Source: Massilia sp. MS-15
Lineage (GTDB): Bacteria; Pseudomonadota; Gammaproteobacteria; Burkholderiales; Burkholderiaceae_D
Assembly: GCF_020176695.1 (NCBI RefSeq)
Contig: NZ_JAIWIA010000036.1
Coordinates: 1-64,000, forward strand
Reading direction: 5' to 3'
DNA: 64,000 nt
The notes beneath the pieces are model-generated. The model did no database searches, was not told the DNA's origin, and was given only the letters and a program-made list of their open reading frames with translations. Position 1 is the first letter of the stretch; each line of letters opens with the position of its first letter. Below, in pieces: positions 44,279-53,052 of the stretch. A program made the translations under genes and the position numbers.

Positions 44279-45193
44279 ATGAAGCTGAACCAACTAAAGA
44301 TGCTGGTTGCGGTGGCCGAGCACGGCAGTTTCAGCGCCGCCGCCGCGGAGCTGGGCTGTACGCAGTCGCGCATCAGCCATGCGATCGCCGGACTCGAAGG
44401 CGAACTGGGCGTCAGCCTGCTGGCACGCGGCCGCGACGGCGCGAGGCCGACCGAGGCTGGACAACGGGTGCTGGCCAAGGCGCGCCAGATGCTGCGCCTG
44501 GAAGCCGGGCTGCGCGAGGCGGCCCTACCCGGCGGCGGCGTCGATGGCGTCGTGCGCATCGCGTGTTTCCGCAGCGTCGGCACCCATCTGCTCCCCCACG
44601 TGGTGGAAGCGCTGGCGCAGACCCATCCGGGGCTGCGGGTGGACATCGACGACAGCTGCGAGCAGCGCGCCGACGTCACTGGCGCCCTGCAGGACGGGCT
44701 GGCCGAGATCGGCATTGCCCAGCTGCCGCTGGCGGGGCCGCTGGCCTCGCACCCTTACCTGCACGACGATTACGTGCTGGTGGTCCCCGGCAGCCTGCAG
44801 CTGCCGCCCGAGAGCAGCTCGGGCTGGCCCGCTTTCGGTACCCTTCCCTTCATCGGCCTGAGCTGCAGCGGCGCGGCGGACATCCTGGCGCGCTGCCGCG
44901 CGGCGGGCTTTGCTGCCGAACCGGGCCGCCTGCTGGCCAACGACACCAGCATTGCCGCCATGGTCGGCCGCGGCATGGGCTATTCGATCCTGCCGCGCCT
45001 GGCCACCTTCCCGGAGCCGGCCGATGTGAAAATCCTGCCCTTGCCGATTCCGGCGCGGCGCCAGTTCGCGATCGCGGCGCTGCCGGACCTGATGCGCACG
45101 CCCCGGGTGCGGGCCGTCGTGCGCGCACTGCGCGACCGGAAGCTGGCCGCCCTCACGCAGGCCAGCCGCGCCGGCATCGTCGGCTGGGAGTAG
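44279..45193 (+). CDS. LysR-family transcriptional regulator
   Basis: 304 aa. Winged HTH at the N-terminus (KLNQLKMLVAVAEHGSFSAA, GCTQSRISHAIAGLEGELG) and a LysR substrate domain (GVVRIACFRSVGTHLLPHVV, LLANDTSIAAMVGRGMGYSI). The start MKLNQLKM is placed by homology and by AAGGA about 11 bases upstream; in-frame ATGs at 44237 and 44261 are alternatives. Divergent from the isochorismatase-like gene, the usual regulator-target layout. Confidence 0.88.
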   Translation: MKLNQLKMLVAVAEHGSFSAAAAELGCTQSRISHAIAGLEGELGVSLLARGRDGARPTEAGQRVLAKARQMLRLEAGLREAALPGGGVDGVVRIACFRSVGTHLLPHVVEALAQTHPGLRVDIDDSCEQRADVTGALQDGLAEIGIAQLPLAGPLASHPYLHDDYVLVVPGSLQLPPESSSGWPAFGTLPFIGLSCSGAADILARCRAAGFAAEPGRLLANDTSIAAMVGRGMGYSILPRLATFPEPADVKILPLPIPARRQFAIAALPDLMRTPRVRAVVRALRDRKLAALTQASRAGIVGWE

Positions 45194-45199
45194 CAGGAT

Positions 45200-46024
45200 T
45201 CAAACGAGCGCCGCGGCGCCCAGCGCCTGGGCGGTCTCGGCAGCCTCGCTGCGCAGGACCTGCAGCGTGGCTGCGTCCAGCAGGCCGGGCGCGGTGTCGT
45301 CCGGCCTGGCACCCGGGCCGCCCAGCGGCGAGTCGACCAGCGCGTAGCGGTTGGCCAGCAGCAGGGTGTCAAGCAAAGTGTGCGGCTCCGGGTTCAGGAC
45401 GCCGTCGCGCAAGGCGCCAATGGCCTGCGCCACCGCTTCCGGGATCGCCAGCTTGCGCATGATCTCCAGGCTGGCCACGTCCTCCACCAGCATGCTCCAG
45501 TGCTCGGTATCGTCCTCGAGCAGGCCGGGAAACTCGTCGGCGCGCGACAGCAGGTAGAAGCCGCCGACCTCGTGCACGATGCCGGCGAACAGGGCGGTGT
45601 CGGGATCGGTTCGCGTGACGTGGCGCGCCAGCGCCTGCGCCAGCGCCGCCGCTTCGGCGCTATGGGTCCACAGCTGTTCGGCCTTGGCACGCAGCACCCG
45701 GTCGGCAATGCGATGGCCGAACTGGCGCACCATCAGCGCCGCCACCAGCCCGCGCAGGCGGCGGTAGCCGATGCGCAGCACGGCGGCGCGCACATTGGTG
45801 ACCTGCATGCCGCCCTGGCCGAAGGCGGCCGTGTTGGCCAGCGCCACCGTGCGCGCGGCCAGCTGCGGCTCGGACAGCACCAGCCGGATCGCCTCGTCCA
45901 CGTGGCAATCCGGATCGTCCAGGGCCAGCTGCAGGCGCAGCACGGCGTTCACGCTGGTGGGGAAACTGATCTCTCCCCGCGCGGCCTGGGCGGCAATGTA
46001 GCCGAAGGCTTCGAGTTTGTTCAC
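45200..46024 (-). CDS. HDOD-domain protein
   Basis: 274 aa. HDOD fold (HD-related output domain): FPTSVNAVLRLQLALDD, LSEPQLAARTVALANTAAFG, VTNVRAAVLRIGYRRLRGLV, LFAGIVHEVGGFYLLSR. HDOD proteins act in signalling downstream of two-component or c-di-GMP systems and lack hydrolase activity when the HD pair is missing. The start is GTG; TATAAT lies six bases upstream, implying a leaderless transcript. Gap to the LysR gene is 6 bases (convergent). Confidence 0.87.
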   Translation of the reverse strand: MNKLEAFGYIAAQAARGEISFPTSVNAVLRLQLALDDPDCHVDEAIRLVLSEPQLAARTVALANTAAFGQGGMQVTNVRAAVLRIGYRRLRGLVAALMVRQFGHRIADRVLRAKAEQLWTHSAEAAALAQALARHVTRTDPDTALFAGIVHEVGGFYLLSRADEFPGLLEDDTEHWSMLVEDVASLEIMRKLAIPEAVAQAIGALRDGVLNPEPHTLLDTLLLANRYALVDSPLGGPGARPDDTAPGLLDAATLQVLRSEAAETAQALGAAALV

Positions 46025-46030
46025 CCGGGA

Positions 46031-46036
46031 ATTATA
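46031..46036 (-). promoter_or_regulatory. -10 element of the HDOD gene (leaderless transcript likely)
   Basis: Perfect TATAAT on the minus strand ending 6 bases before the GTG, so transcription would start at or next to the start codon. No SD is possible. The -35 is weak. Confidence 0.5.
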
Positions 46037-46089
46037 CCTGCGCAGGCGGACGGGCCCGCCCGCTGCGGCCGGGGCGGCGCGGGAGGCGT

Positions 46090-46116
46090 AAAAAAGCCCG
46101 CGCCAGGGCGCGGGCT
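46090..46116 (-). terminator. Intrinsic terminator of the BON-domain gene
   Basis: Minus strand: 10-bp stem AGCCCGCGCC / GGCGCGGGCT followed by a T-run, 30 bases after the stop. Confidence 0.88.
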
Positions 46117-46145
46117 GCCAGCGCTGCCTGCGCTGCAGGCAGGCC

Positions 46146-47096
46146 TTACTTGACCTTCAGCGTGTTCTTCACCTTGCTCACGCCTTCGACGCCCTTGGCT
46201 ACCTTCTCGGCGCGTTCGGCTTCCGCCTTCGACTCGACGAAACCGCTCAGCATCACGACGCCCTTCTCGGTCTCGACCTTGATCGCCAGCGCGCTGGTAT
46301 CCGGCTGCGCGGCCAGTCCGGCCTTGACCTTGGCGGTGATCGCGGTATCCGACATCGCGCCCGCGCTGCGGCTGCCGGCACGTTCGGTCTTGTCGACCGC
46401 GGTCGCGGCGGCGCCGCCGGCGGTCATCTCACGGGTCTTGTCGGCCACGCTGTGCGCCGCATTTTTCGTCTTGTCAACGACGGCCGCCGCGGCGTTGCGG
46501 GTCTTCTCGCCGGCGCGCTCCAGCGCGGTATCCGGCGCGTCCTTGTTCTCGACCAGGCAGGCGGTCTTGCTGCCCTTCTCCGCGCACTTCTCGACCGCGG
46601 CGGCCTTCACCGGATCCCTGGTGTCGGTGCTCGCGACCAGGCCGGCGCTGCCGGCCGCCGTGGCCGCGGTGGCGCCGCTGCCGCCGGTACGGCTGTCGGC
46701 GCCGCCGCGGAGCTCGGCCAGTGCCGCGGTACGCACCGACTTGGCATTGTTCATGCAGCTGTCCTTGGCGTCGCCCTTCATGACGTCGCACTTCTCTTCG
46801 GCCAGCTCGTATTCGGCCTCGGCCAGCTTGCGGCGCGCGGCGTCGCGCCGGGCCGCGGTGTTGTCGTGCTTGGTGACCGCATCGAGTTCCGCGCGGGCGC
46901 GGGCCACGTCGGCCTGCTCTTCGCAGATGTCTTCATCCTTGAGCGCGTCGCATTTCTGTTTGGCGGCCTTGTGGTCGGCCTCGATCTTCTGCATGGCCTT
47001 GCGGTAGCCGGCAGCATCGTTCTGGGCCGCGGCAGGGGCTGCGGCGATGGTGGCGCCGACGGCACTGGCCAGCAGGGTAGCGAGGAGCTTGTTCAT
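46146..47096 (-). CDS. BON-domain periplasmic protein with Cys-rich N-terminal region
   Basis: 316 aa. Signal peptide (LLATLLASAVGATIAAAPAAAQ). A charged helical part with conserved cysteines (KQKCDALKDEDICEEQ, EEKCDVMKGDAKDSC, VEKCAEKGSKTAC) leads into an Ala/Lys linker (about residues 195-250). A C-terminal BON domain follows (SDTAITAKVKAGL, IKVETEKGVVMLSGFVESKAEAERA). BON domains bind phospholipid and stabilise the envelope (OsmY-like). Own terminator. Confidence 0.88.
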   Translation of the reverse strand: MNKLLATLLASAVGATIAAAPAAAQNDAAGYRKAMQKIEADHKAAKQKCDALKDEDICEEQADVARARAELDAVTKHDNTAARRDAARRKLAEAEYELAEEKCDVMKGDAKDSCMNNAKSVRTAALAELRGGADSRTGGSGATAATAAGSAGLVASTDTRDPVKAAAVEKCAEKGSKTACLVENKDAPDTALERAGEKTRNAAAAVVDKTKNAAHSVADKTREMTAGGAAATAVDKTERAGSRSAGAMSDTAITAKVKAGLAAQPDTSALAIKVETEKGVVMLSGFVESKAEAERAEKVAKGVEGVSKVKNTLKVK

Positions 47097-47201
47097 GATT
47101 GGTCCCTTTGTTCAGTTGTTGTGATGGCGTCCATTAGACGCTTCACCGCCGCCGGCATCTGTGCGACACCGAACAATGTATGGACATGTTGCTAACAAGC
47201 C

Positions 47202-47894
47202 CTAGTCGGCGCGCAGCAGGCCTTCCCGCCACAGGCCGACCGCATCGTCGAAGGGAGCGGCGGCCGCGCCGAAGGCGGCGCCATCGCCTGCCAGGCGCAC
47301 CCAGGCACGGGTATCGTGGCCGCTGCGCGGCACCGCCACCCGCTCGCGCACGCCGGACAGCCAGCGGTAGACGCGCGCATAGTCGTCCGGATTGCTGCGC
47401 CGGGTCCAGGCCAGGGCGGCCAGGTCGGCAAAACCTTCCTCGCGCCGCGTTTCACGCATCGCGCGCGATGCGGCCAGCAGCGCGGCATCGGCCGCACGCT
47501 CGTCGCCCACTTCGACGAAACCGGCCGGTAGCGCATGCCAGGCCCCGCGGGCGTAGCGCCAGCAATGCGCGATCTCGTGCGCCGCCATGGCTTCGATCAG
47601 CACGGCCTGCTCGGCTTCGGGAATCCCGGCCAACACGGTTTCGGCATCGGGATTGTTGCGCAGGGACATCACGAGCTTGCAGCGTCCCTGGTCGAAGCCC
47701 ATCGCCAGCGGTACGTCGCCCGGACGCGGCCGGGGCTGCACGGTAATGTCGAGCGGCAGCTTGAGCTGCTGGGAATAGGCCAGCACCGGCCCGGCGGCGG
47801 CCAGCCAGCGCTGCTCGAGCGCGGTGAGCTCGGCGGCATGGAGCGCGGGAACGGAAAGCGCCAGGCCGAGGGCAAGCAGCAGGGGCTTGAACAT
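47202..47894 (-). CDS. Exported HExxH (putative zinc metalloprotease-like) protein
   Basis: 230 aa. Signal peptide (PLLLALGLALSVPALHA). A classic zincin motif AAHEIAHCW (about residues 105-113) is followed by DERAADAALLAASRAM and EEGFADLAALAW, where a Glu could be the third zinc ligand. Family not recognised. Likely periplasmic peptidase-like. Upstream gap to the chemoreceptor-like gene is 113 bp. Confidence 0.7.
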   Translation of the reverse strand: MFKPLLLALGLALSVPALHAAELTALEQRWLAAAGPVLAYSQQLKLPLDITVQPRPRPGDVPLAMGFDQGRCKLVMSLRNNPDAETVLAGIPEAEQAVLIEAMAAHEIAHCWRYARGAWHALPAGFVEVGDERAADAALLAASRAMRETRREEGFADLAALAWTRRSNPDDYARVYRWLSGVRERVAVPRSGHDTRAWVRLAGDGAAFGAAAAPFDDAVGLWREGLLRAD

Positions 47895-48007
47895 GAGAGT
47901 TTCTCCAAGGACAGTGAAATGCCTATCGGCAATTCTAGCCCGCGCTGAAGCGAAATCGCCCTCGCCCTTGGGGAAAATATTTCTCCGTTTTTAGAACGGC
48001 AATCTTG

Positions 48008-49186
48008 TCAGTTCTGTCCGGCCGCGCGTGCGGCGGCGCTGGCGCCCTGCAGCGCCGGGGCGACCATGGCCACCAGGCGCTGCGCCTCGGCTTCCATGGC
48101 GGCGGCCGCGGTGGATGCCTGCAACAAGGCCGTGGTGCGCAATGCGGACTCGGTGGGCGGCTCCGGCTGGCCCGCCTCCTGTCCAATCGAGGAAGTCACC
48201 GCCGTCACGCGCGCCACGGCGTTCGCGATGGCCTGTAGCGCGCCCGCGTCTTCTATGTGCGCCACCGGGCTGCCGACCAGGTCGCGGATGTCCTTCACCA
48301 CGGCGTTCGAGCGCAGCGCCAGCGCCTGCAGTTCCTGCACCACGGCCTTGCGGCCCTCATCGGGCTCGCCGGTGCGCAGCGCCTGCACGGCGGCGTCGAG
48401 CGCCAGGATGTTGGCGCGGAAGGCCAGGCCGTCGATCGCGCCGACGATGTCGTCGACCCGCTTGGGCGGAGCCGTCGCCGCGGGCGCTGCGGCGGCCGGC
48501 GCGGCGCCCGCGGGCGCGGATGGCAGGGGCAGCCGGCGCACCACGTACCAGGTTCCCATCACGGCCGCCGCCACCGCGCCCGCGCACAGCAGCACGATCC
48601 ATTGGGCGAAGCCGGAGGCCAGCGTGCGCGCCGCTGCCATGTCGTCGTCCGCCAGTTTCTTTTCGAGTTCGATGAAGCGCGTCGTGCTGGCCAGCCAGTC
48701 GACATAGGCCGGTGCCACCTGCTGCGCCAGCAGGGCGGCGGCCTCGGGCAGCTGGCCGGCCGCGTGCAGCGCGATCACGCGTTCGACCAGCGGGCGGGTG
48801 CGCCTTTCCTGCTCCTTGATGGCGGCCAGCGCGTCGCGCTCTGCGGGCAGGATGCCGGGCAGTTCGTGGAACAGCGCGTCCAGCGGCGACGCCGCGCGCG
48901 CATAGGCGTCATCCAGGGTCTTGCTGCGCGCGATCGGGGCGGCGGCGGCCACGGGGTCCGCGGCGAGCACGATGTCGCGCACCGCGATCGCGCGGTCGCG
49001 CACGCTGCTGCGCATCTCGGCCGCGTAGCGCTGCTTGATGCCGCTGATCTCGTCGATGCGAAACAGCAGTTGCTCGATCTGCCCCGCGCGCCCCGCGGCC
49101 AGCACCGCCAGGGCAGTCATCAGGAGGAGCACGGCGCCGTAGCCGATGGCCAGCCGCGCGCCAGTGGAAAGGGGCTTCGTCGTCAT
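48008..49186 (-). CDS. Methyl-accepting chemotaxis-like protein, degenerate
   Basis: 392 aa. N-terminal helix (LAIGYGAVLLLMTALAVLAAG), a four-helix-bundle-type periplasmic domain (residues 30-200), a second helix (GFAQWIVLLCAGAVAAAVMG), then an Ala/Pro linker instead of a HAMP domain. The cytoplasmic part keeps an echo of the MCP hairpin (IVGAIDGLAFRANILALDAA, VVQELQALALRSN), but the tip reads ALRTGEPDEG rather than AARAGEQGRG and the signalling bundle is short. It probably cannot signal to CheA/CheW normally. Confidence 0.78.
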   Translation of the reverse strand: MTTKPLSTGARLAIGYGAVLLLMTALAVLAAGRAGQIEQLLFRIDEISGIKQRYAAEMRSSVRDRAIAVRDIVLAADPVAAAAPIARSKTLDDAYARAASPLDALFHELPGILPAERDALAAIKEQERRTRPLVERVIALHAAGQLPEAAALLAQQVAPAYVDWLASTTRFIELEKKLADDDMAAARTLASGFAQWIVLLCAGAVAAAVMGTWYVVRRLPLPSAPAGAAPAAAAPAATAPPKRVDDIVGAIDGLAFRANILALDAAVQALRTGEPDEGRKAVVQELQALALRSNAVVKDIRDLVGSPVAHIEDAGALQAIANAVARVTAVTSSIGQEAGQPEPPTESALRTTALLQASTAAAAMEAEAQRLVAMVAPALQGASAAARAAGQN

Positions 49187-49388
49187 GTTCTCGTCGTTGG
49201 AGGCCGGGGACCGCACGGGAGCGGCTCTCGATAATTTCCCCTAAGCAATGCATTGACTATAACATGCGTGCCGAGTGGACCGAGAGGGCTTTCCGCCCAA
49301 GTGGGGCAAAACGCGGGAACACTGTTGCGTCCATACCAATCGGCCTGGCGGCGGGGCGGGGCCGCCCTCCCCGCCCTCCCGGCCGAGC

Positions 49389-51122
49389 CTATTTGGCCAG
49401 CGCTTCCGCCGTCACGAAGCGCGGACGGATATCGTTCGGCACGCGCGAGCTCAGGCGGTCGAGCGCCTTCTGCACTTCCGGACGGATCACCACGTACTTC
49501 GCCATCATCGCCTTCGCGCGCGCATAGTCGCCGGTGGCCTCGATGGTCAGGAATTCGCGGTCCAGGTCGGCCACCGCCGCCTTGATCTTCTTGAAGTCCA
49601 CCGAGAAGCTGCCGTCGCCATTGGCCACGAAGGCGCCCTTGTCGAGCAGGTAATTCATCTGGATCGCCATGCCGCGCGCGTGCGAAGAGGTCAGGCCGAA
49701 GTGCAGGGTGCGGAATGCCGAGGCCAGGAAGGTGTTGTACAGCTTGCGCTCGGCCTGCGCGCCCTGCCCCAGGGTGTCCTTCAGCAGGCCCTTGTCCATC
49801 ATGTAGCCGAGCGCCCACAGGCCGGTGATGTCGGCCTTGGCTTCCTCGATGGTCGAGTAGGCGTCCTTCAGGTCCTGGCGCGGCGTGGAATCCTTGCCGT
49901 CCTTCTTCGTGTGGTGCGGGCCGAGGCCGTGCATGATCTCGTGCGCCAGGATGTGGGTGAAGAAGGAATCGAAGTCGAGGTCCTTCTGGTCCTGGGCTCG
50001 CAATACCAGCTTCGAGATCGGCATCAGGGTCGAGGCGAACTTGGCTTCCTGTACGTTCTTCAGCATCACCCGCTTGGAGCCGCGCTCGCGGATCACGCGC
50101 TCGTCGTTCGGCAGGTTGTAGGCGGCGGTCTGCACGCCCATGTTGCCGTCGCCGGCGCCAACTACCTGGTTGACCACCACCATCGGAGCGATCGCGCCGA
50201 CCTTCGGGTTGCGGTACTGCTTGTCCAGCGGCAGGTTGTCTTCCAGCTCCTGCAGGTGCTTGCCGAAGAAGGCCAGCTTCTGCGTTTCCTTCTGGTCGCG
50301 GATGCTGACATAGGCCTCGAACGCGGCCTTGTAGCCGAATAGTTCGTCGTTATAGGTCTCGTACGGTCCGATGGTGACGTCGACCGGCGAATCCAGGTCC
50401 ATCCAGGCGAAGTCCGAGGCCAGGTAGTCGTTCGACAGGAAGGCGTCGGCGCGCAGGCCCAGGAATTTCTTGAGCGAGGCATTGTCGGTGGCGGCCGCGG
50501 CTTCGCGCAGCAGGCTGGCCAGCCGTTCCAGGTCCGCCCGGTATTCGTCCGAATACTTCACGGTGCGGAACTTGCCGTCCGGGCCACTGCGGATCACCGT
50601 GAAGAACCATTGGGCATCGGCTTTCTGCGCGGCCGGCAGGCCGTTCATCCAGCTTTCCAGCGCTTCCTTGCTCGCGTTCTCGGGATAGAAATTGGCGCCC
50701 AGCGGCTTCTTGGCCGGGATCCGGATGCCGGCATATTCGGCCGGCATGAAGGAGCGGTTGTCGTCCAGGCCCGACCACGGGCCCTTGTTCAGCCAGAACG
50801 CGTCCTGGCGCGCGCGGCCGAGCGCCGAGCCGTCCTTGCGCAGCGCGGCCCACAGGGCTTCGTTGCCGGACCAGCGCTGGCGCAGCTGCAGGGTGTCGAT
50901 GATCTTCGCCGCTTCGATCAGCTTGGCCATGGCGGCGCGGTCGCCTTTCGACAGCGCCGACAGGTCGGCCTTCAGCTCGACCGGTGCGAAGCGCTTGCCC
51001 ATGGCTTGCAGCTGGGCTGCGCTGGCGGCACCGGCGGCACCGGCGGCATCGGCGGCAAGGGCAGGGGCACTGGCGGCGCCGATCGCGGCGGCCAGGACGA
51101 GGGGGGCGAACAGCTTGTTCAT
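49389..51122 (-). CDS. Peptidase M49 (dipeptidyl-peptidase III)-like zinc hydrolase
   Basis: 577 aa, exported (signal peptide LVLAAAIGAASAPALA). Zinc site: HEIMHGLGPHH and, about 30 residues on, IEEAKADITGLW, the second M49 motif. HExxH is used rather than the HExxGH of classical DPP III, as in the plant NUDT3-type M49 domain. YETYNDELFGYKAAFEAYVS is another M49-like region. Probably cleaves peptides in the periplasm. SD AGGAGA 6 bases before the ATG. Confidence 0.85.
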   Translation of the reverse strand: MNKLFAPLVLAAAIGAASAPALAADAAGAAGAASAAQLQAMGKRFAPVELKADLSALSKGDRAAMAKLIEAAKIIDTLQLRQRWSGNEALWAALRKDGSALGRARQDAFWLNKGPWSGLDDNRSFMPAEYAGIRIPAKKPLGANFYPENASKEALESWMNGLPAAQKADAQWFFTVIRSGPDGKFRTVKYSDEYRADLERLASLLREAAAATDNASLKKFLGLRADAFLSNDYLASDFAWMDLDSPVDVTIGPYETYNDELFGYKAAFEAYVSIRDQKETQKLAFFGKHLQELEDNLPLDKQYRNPKVGAIAPMVVVNQVVGAGDGNMGVQTAAYNLPNDERVIRERGSKRVMLKNVQEAKFASTLMPISKLVLRAQDQKDLDFDSFFTHILAHEIMHGLGPHHTKKDGKDSTPRQDLKDAYSTIEEAKADITGLWALGYMMDKGLLKDTLGQGAQAERKLYNTFLASAFRTLHFGLTSSHARGMAIQMNYLLDKGAFVANGDGSFSVDFKKIKAAVADLDREFLTIEATGDYARAKAMMAKYVVIRPEVQKALDRLSSRVPNDIRPRFVTAEALAK

Positions 51123-51182
51123 GGTGTCTCCTGTCAGGTTATTGTTGGGGCGATTCCGATCCGATCCTGCTTCCATCCGCGT

Positions 51183-52238
51183 TCACTGCCGGGATGCCGG
51201 GCGGTCGAGCGCCGGTCCCGCGTACTTCATCAAGAGGCCCTTCGGGCCGACCGCCCAGCCCTGGGCCGGGCCGGAAAAGCCGACCGTGTTCAGCGGCGTA
51301 CGGTCGAATTCGGTCCAGCTGCGGCCGGCGTCCAGCGAGTAGCCCGATCCGGCCAGCCCGGCGGCCACCAGCGCGCGCGGCGCGCCCGGCACCGGCACCA
51401 CCACCGACAGGTAGCCGGCGGGAGCCACCTGCACCGGCATCCAGCTGGCGCCGCCGTCGATGGTATATGCGCCATTGGTACCGGCCAGGCGGGTTTCCTT
51501 GTAGTCGCCGCCGGCGGCGAAGCCTTCCTTCTGATTCAGGAAGGCGACCGAGAAGACGCCGCGCGCCGCGGCGCCGGCCGGAACCGGAGTGGAGGATGCG
51601 CGCCAGGTCTGGCCGCGGTCACGCGAGTGGAACACGCGCGCGCTGCCGCCGCCGCCGGTGGCGATCCAGGCGTCGTGGGTGCCGGCCACGGTGAGGCAGG
51701 TGCCGCTGGCGGCGAAGGCGCCCTCGCCCGGCATCGCCTCGAGGCCCTTGCCGTCGGCCTGCCGCCACGAGCGGCCGCCATCCCTGGTCGTATACACCTG
51801 GAAGCTGCCCTTGACCGGGTCGCCGAACAGGATGCCGTGGTCCTTGTCCCAGAACGCCATCGCGTCCCAGAAGCCCTCGGCCACGGCATTGGTGGCGACC
51901 AGGCGCCAGCTGGCGCCGCCGTCCTCGGTACGGTACACGCGCGAGGCCGCGCCCGGCCCCGCGCCCATCGCCACGGCGGTGTCGGCATCGAAGGCCTGGA
52001 TGTCGCGCAGGTCGATCGCTTCGGCGTCGGGAATGCGCATGGCTTGCCAGGCCTGGCCGTCCACGGTGCGCAGCACGGTGCCCTTGGTGCCGCTGGCCCA
52101 GGCTACGCTGGCGCTGACCACGGACAGGCCGCGCAGCTCGGCCCCGGTGGGGCTGGGAACCGTTTGCCAGGACTGGGCCAGGGCCCCGCTGGACGTGAAC
52201 AGGGCGGCGATGAACAGGGCGGGTGCGCGCAAGAGCAT
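51183..52238 (-). CDS. YCF48/BNR-repeat exported protein
   Basis: 351 aa. Signal peptide (PALFIAALFTSSGALAQ). Repeated beta-propeller blades with the Asp-box-like motif DGG.SW (EDGGASW, RDGGRSW, DRGQTW, DGGASW, DAGRSW). This resembles YCF48/photosystem assembly-like or sialidase-type propellers. Annotated relatives are often called oxidoreductases without evidence; the role is unknown. Located 60 bases downstream of nothing in the same operon; the M49 gene starts 60 bases to its left. Confidence 0.82.
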   Translation of the reverse strand: MLLRAPALFIAALFTSSGALAQSWQTVPSPTGAELRGLSVVSASVAWASGTKGTVLRTVDGQAWQAMRIPDAEAIDLRDIQAFDADTAVAMGAGPGAASRVYRTEDGGASWRLVATNAVAEGFWDAMAFWDKDHGILFGDPVKGSFQVYTTRDGGRSWRQADGKGLEAMPGEGAFAASGTCLTVAGTHDAWIATGGGGSARVFHSRDRGQTWRASSTPVPAGAAARGVFSVAFLNQKEGFAAGGDYKETRLAGTNGAYTIDGGASWMPVQVAPAGYLSVVVPVPGAPRALVAAGLAGSGYSLDAGRSWTEFDRTPLNTVGFSGPAQGWAVGPKGLLMKYAGPALDRPASRQ

Positions 52239-52316
52239 GGTGATCCTAGACGGTTGGATGATCACGCATTGTAGCCGCATGGATGGCCGCCCCGCCTGCC
52301 CGGCGGGCAGCCTGGC

Positions 52317-52856
52317 CTACGGTGCCTTGGCGACCGTGGCCAGCGCTGCGCGCTGGGTCCAGCCGCCGCCCAGTGCGCGTGCGACCGCCACGCTGGCCAG
52401 CAGGCGCTGGGTGCGGATCTGGCTGGCCGTGCGGTCGGCCGCGAGCGAGCTGCGCTGGGCCTCGGTCACGTCCAGGTAGGTGGACAGGCCGCGCTCGTAG
52501 CGCGCCTGCGACAGCGCCAGGTTGGCGCGATTGCGGCCGCCGTCGAATACCGGCAGCGACAGCGCCAGCGGCCCGAAGGAGAACTGGCGCGCGCCGCCGC
52601 TGGCCAGGTCGCGCAGGTGTTCGGAGGCGAAGCCGAAGTTCGAGGTCAGCGTCAGCGAAGGATAGAAGGCGCCCTCGGCCACGCCGACCTGGGCGTTGGC
52701 CGCGCGCAGCTGGGCGACGCTGGCCGCCAGGTCGGGACGCTGGCCGAGCAGGCTGGCCGGCAGGCCGACCGGGATGGCCGGCGGCAGCGGCAGCGCGGCC
52801 GCGGCGGCGCCCTGCGCGGCCGGCAGCAGCGGCCGGCTGGGCGATGCCCCCACCAG
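52317..52856 (-). pseudogene. Remnant of an RND efflux outer-membrane factor (NodT/OprM type)
   Basis: Only the C-terminal third is left (about 175 residues of roughly 480). Recognisable parts: PVGLPASLLGQRPDLAASVA, FYPSLTLTSNFGF, FGPLALSLPVFDGGRNRANL and YLDVTEAQRSSLAADRTASQ. After RANLALSQ the sequence jumps straight to ARYERGLSTYL, skipping about 60 residues of helix that NodT proteins have, so there is an internal in-frame deletion too. The frame has a stop (TAG) just upstream and no start with SD. No membrane-fusion or RND pump gene remains. Confidence 0.8.
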
Positions 52857-53052
52857 CTATTTTGCCCGGCCCGAGGTACGCGCCCAGTTGCGCCCCGGCC
52901 TGCCGCGGGCCCAGCTGCCGTCCTGCCTGATCGCGTGCATCCATGGCGACCCGGTGCTGCGCTTCCTGTTTCCGGGCAGCGAACCGGCGCCGGAAGAAGC
53001 GCGCCGTTTGCTTGCCGAAAGGCTAGAACTCTTTTACCGCAGCATATTTTGA
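52855..53052 (+). pseudogene. 3' remnant of a TetR-family regulator (fused to the efflux remnant)
   Basis: 65 codons ending in TGA at 53050. The peptide (FARPEVRAQLRPGLP, LPSCLIACIHGDPVLRFL, EEARRLLAERLELFYRSIF) looks like the last helices of a TetR-type ligand domain; there is no HTH and no start. It reads away from the efflux remnant, as a divergent regulator would. The assignment to TetR is by pattern only. Confidence 0.55.

Noticed and set aside
42028-44715. 895-codon - strand open frame
   Set aside because: Antisense to the MFS and LysR genes; no recognisable domain.
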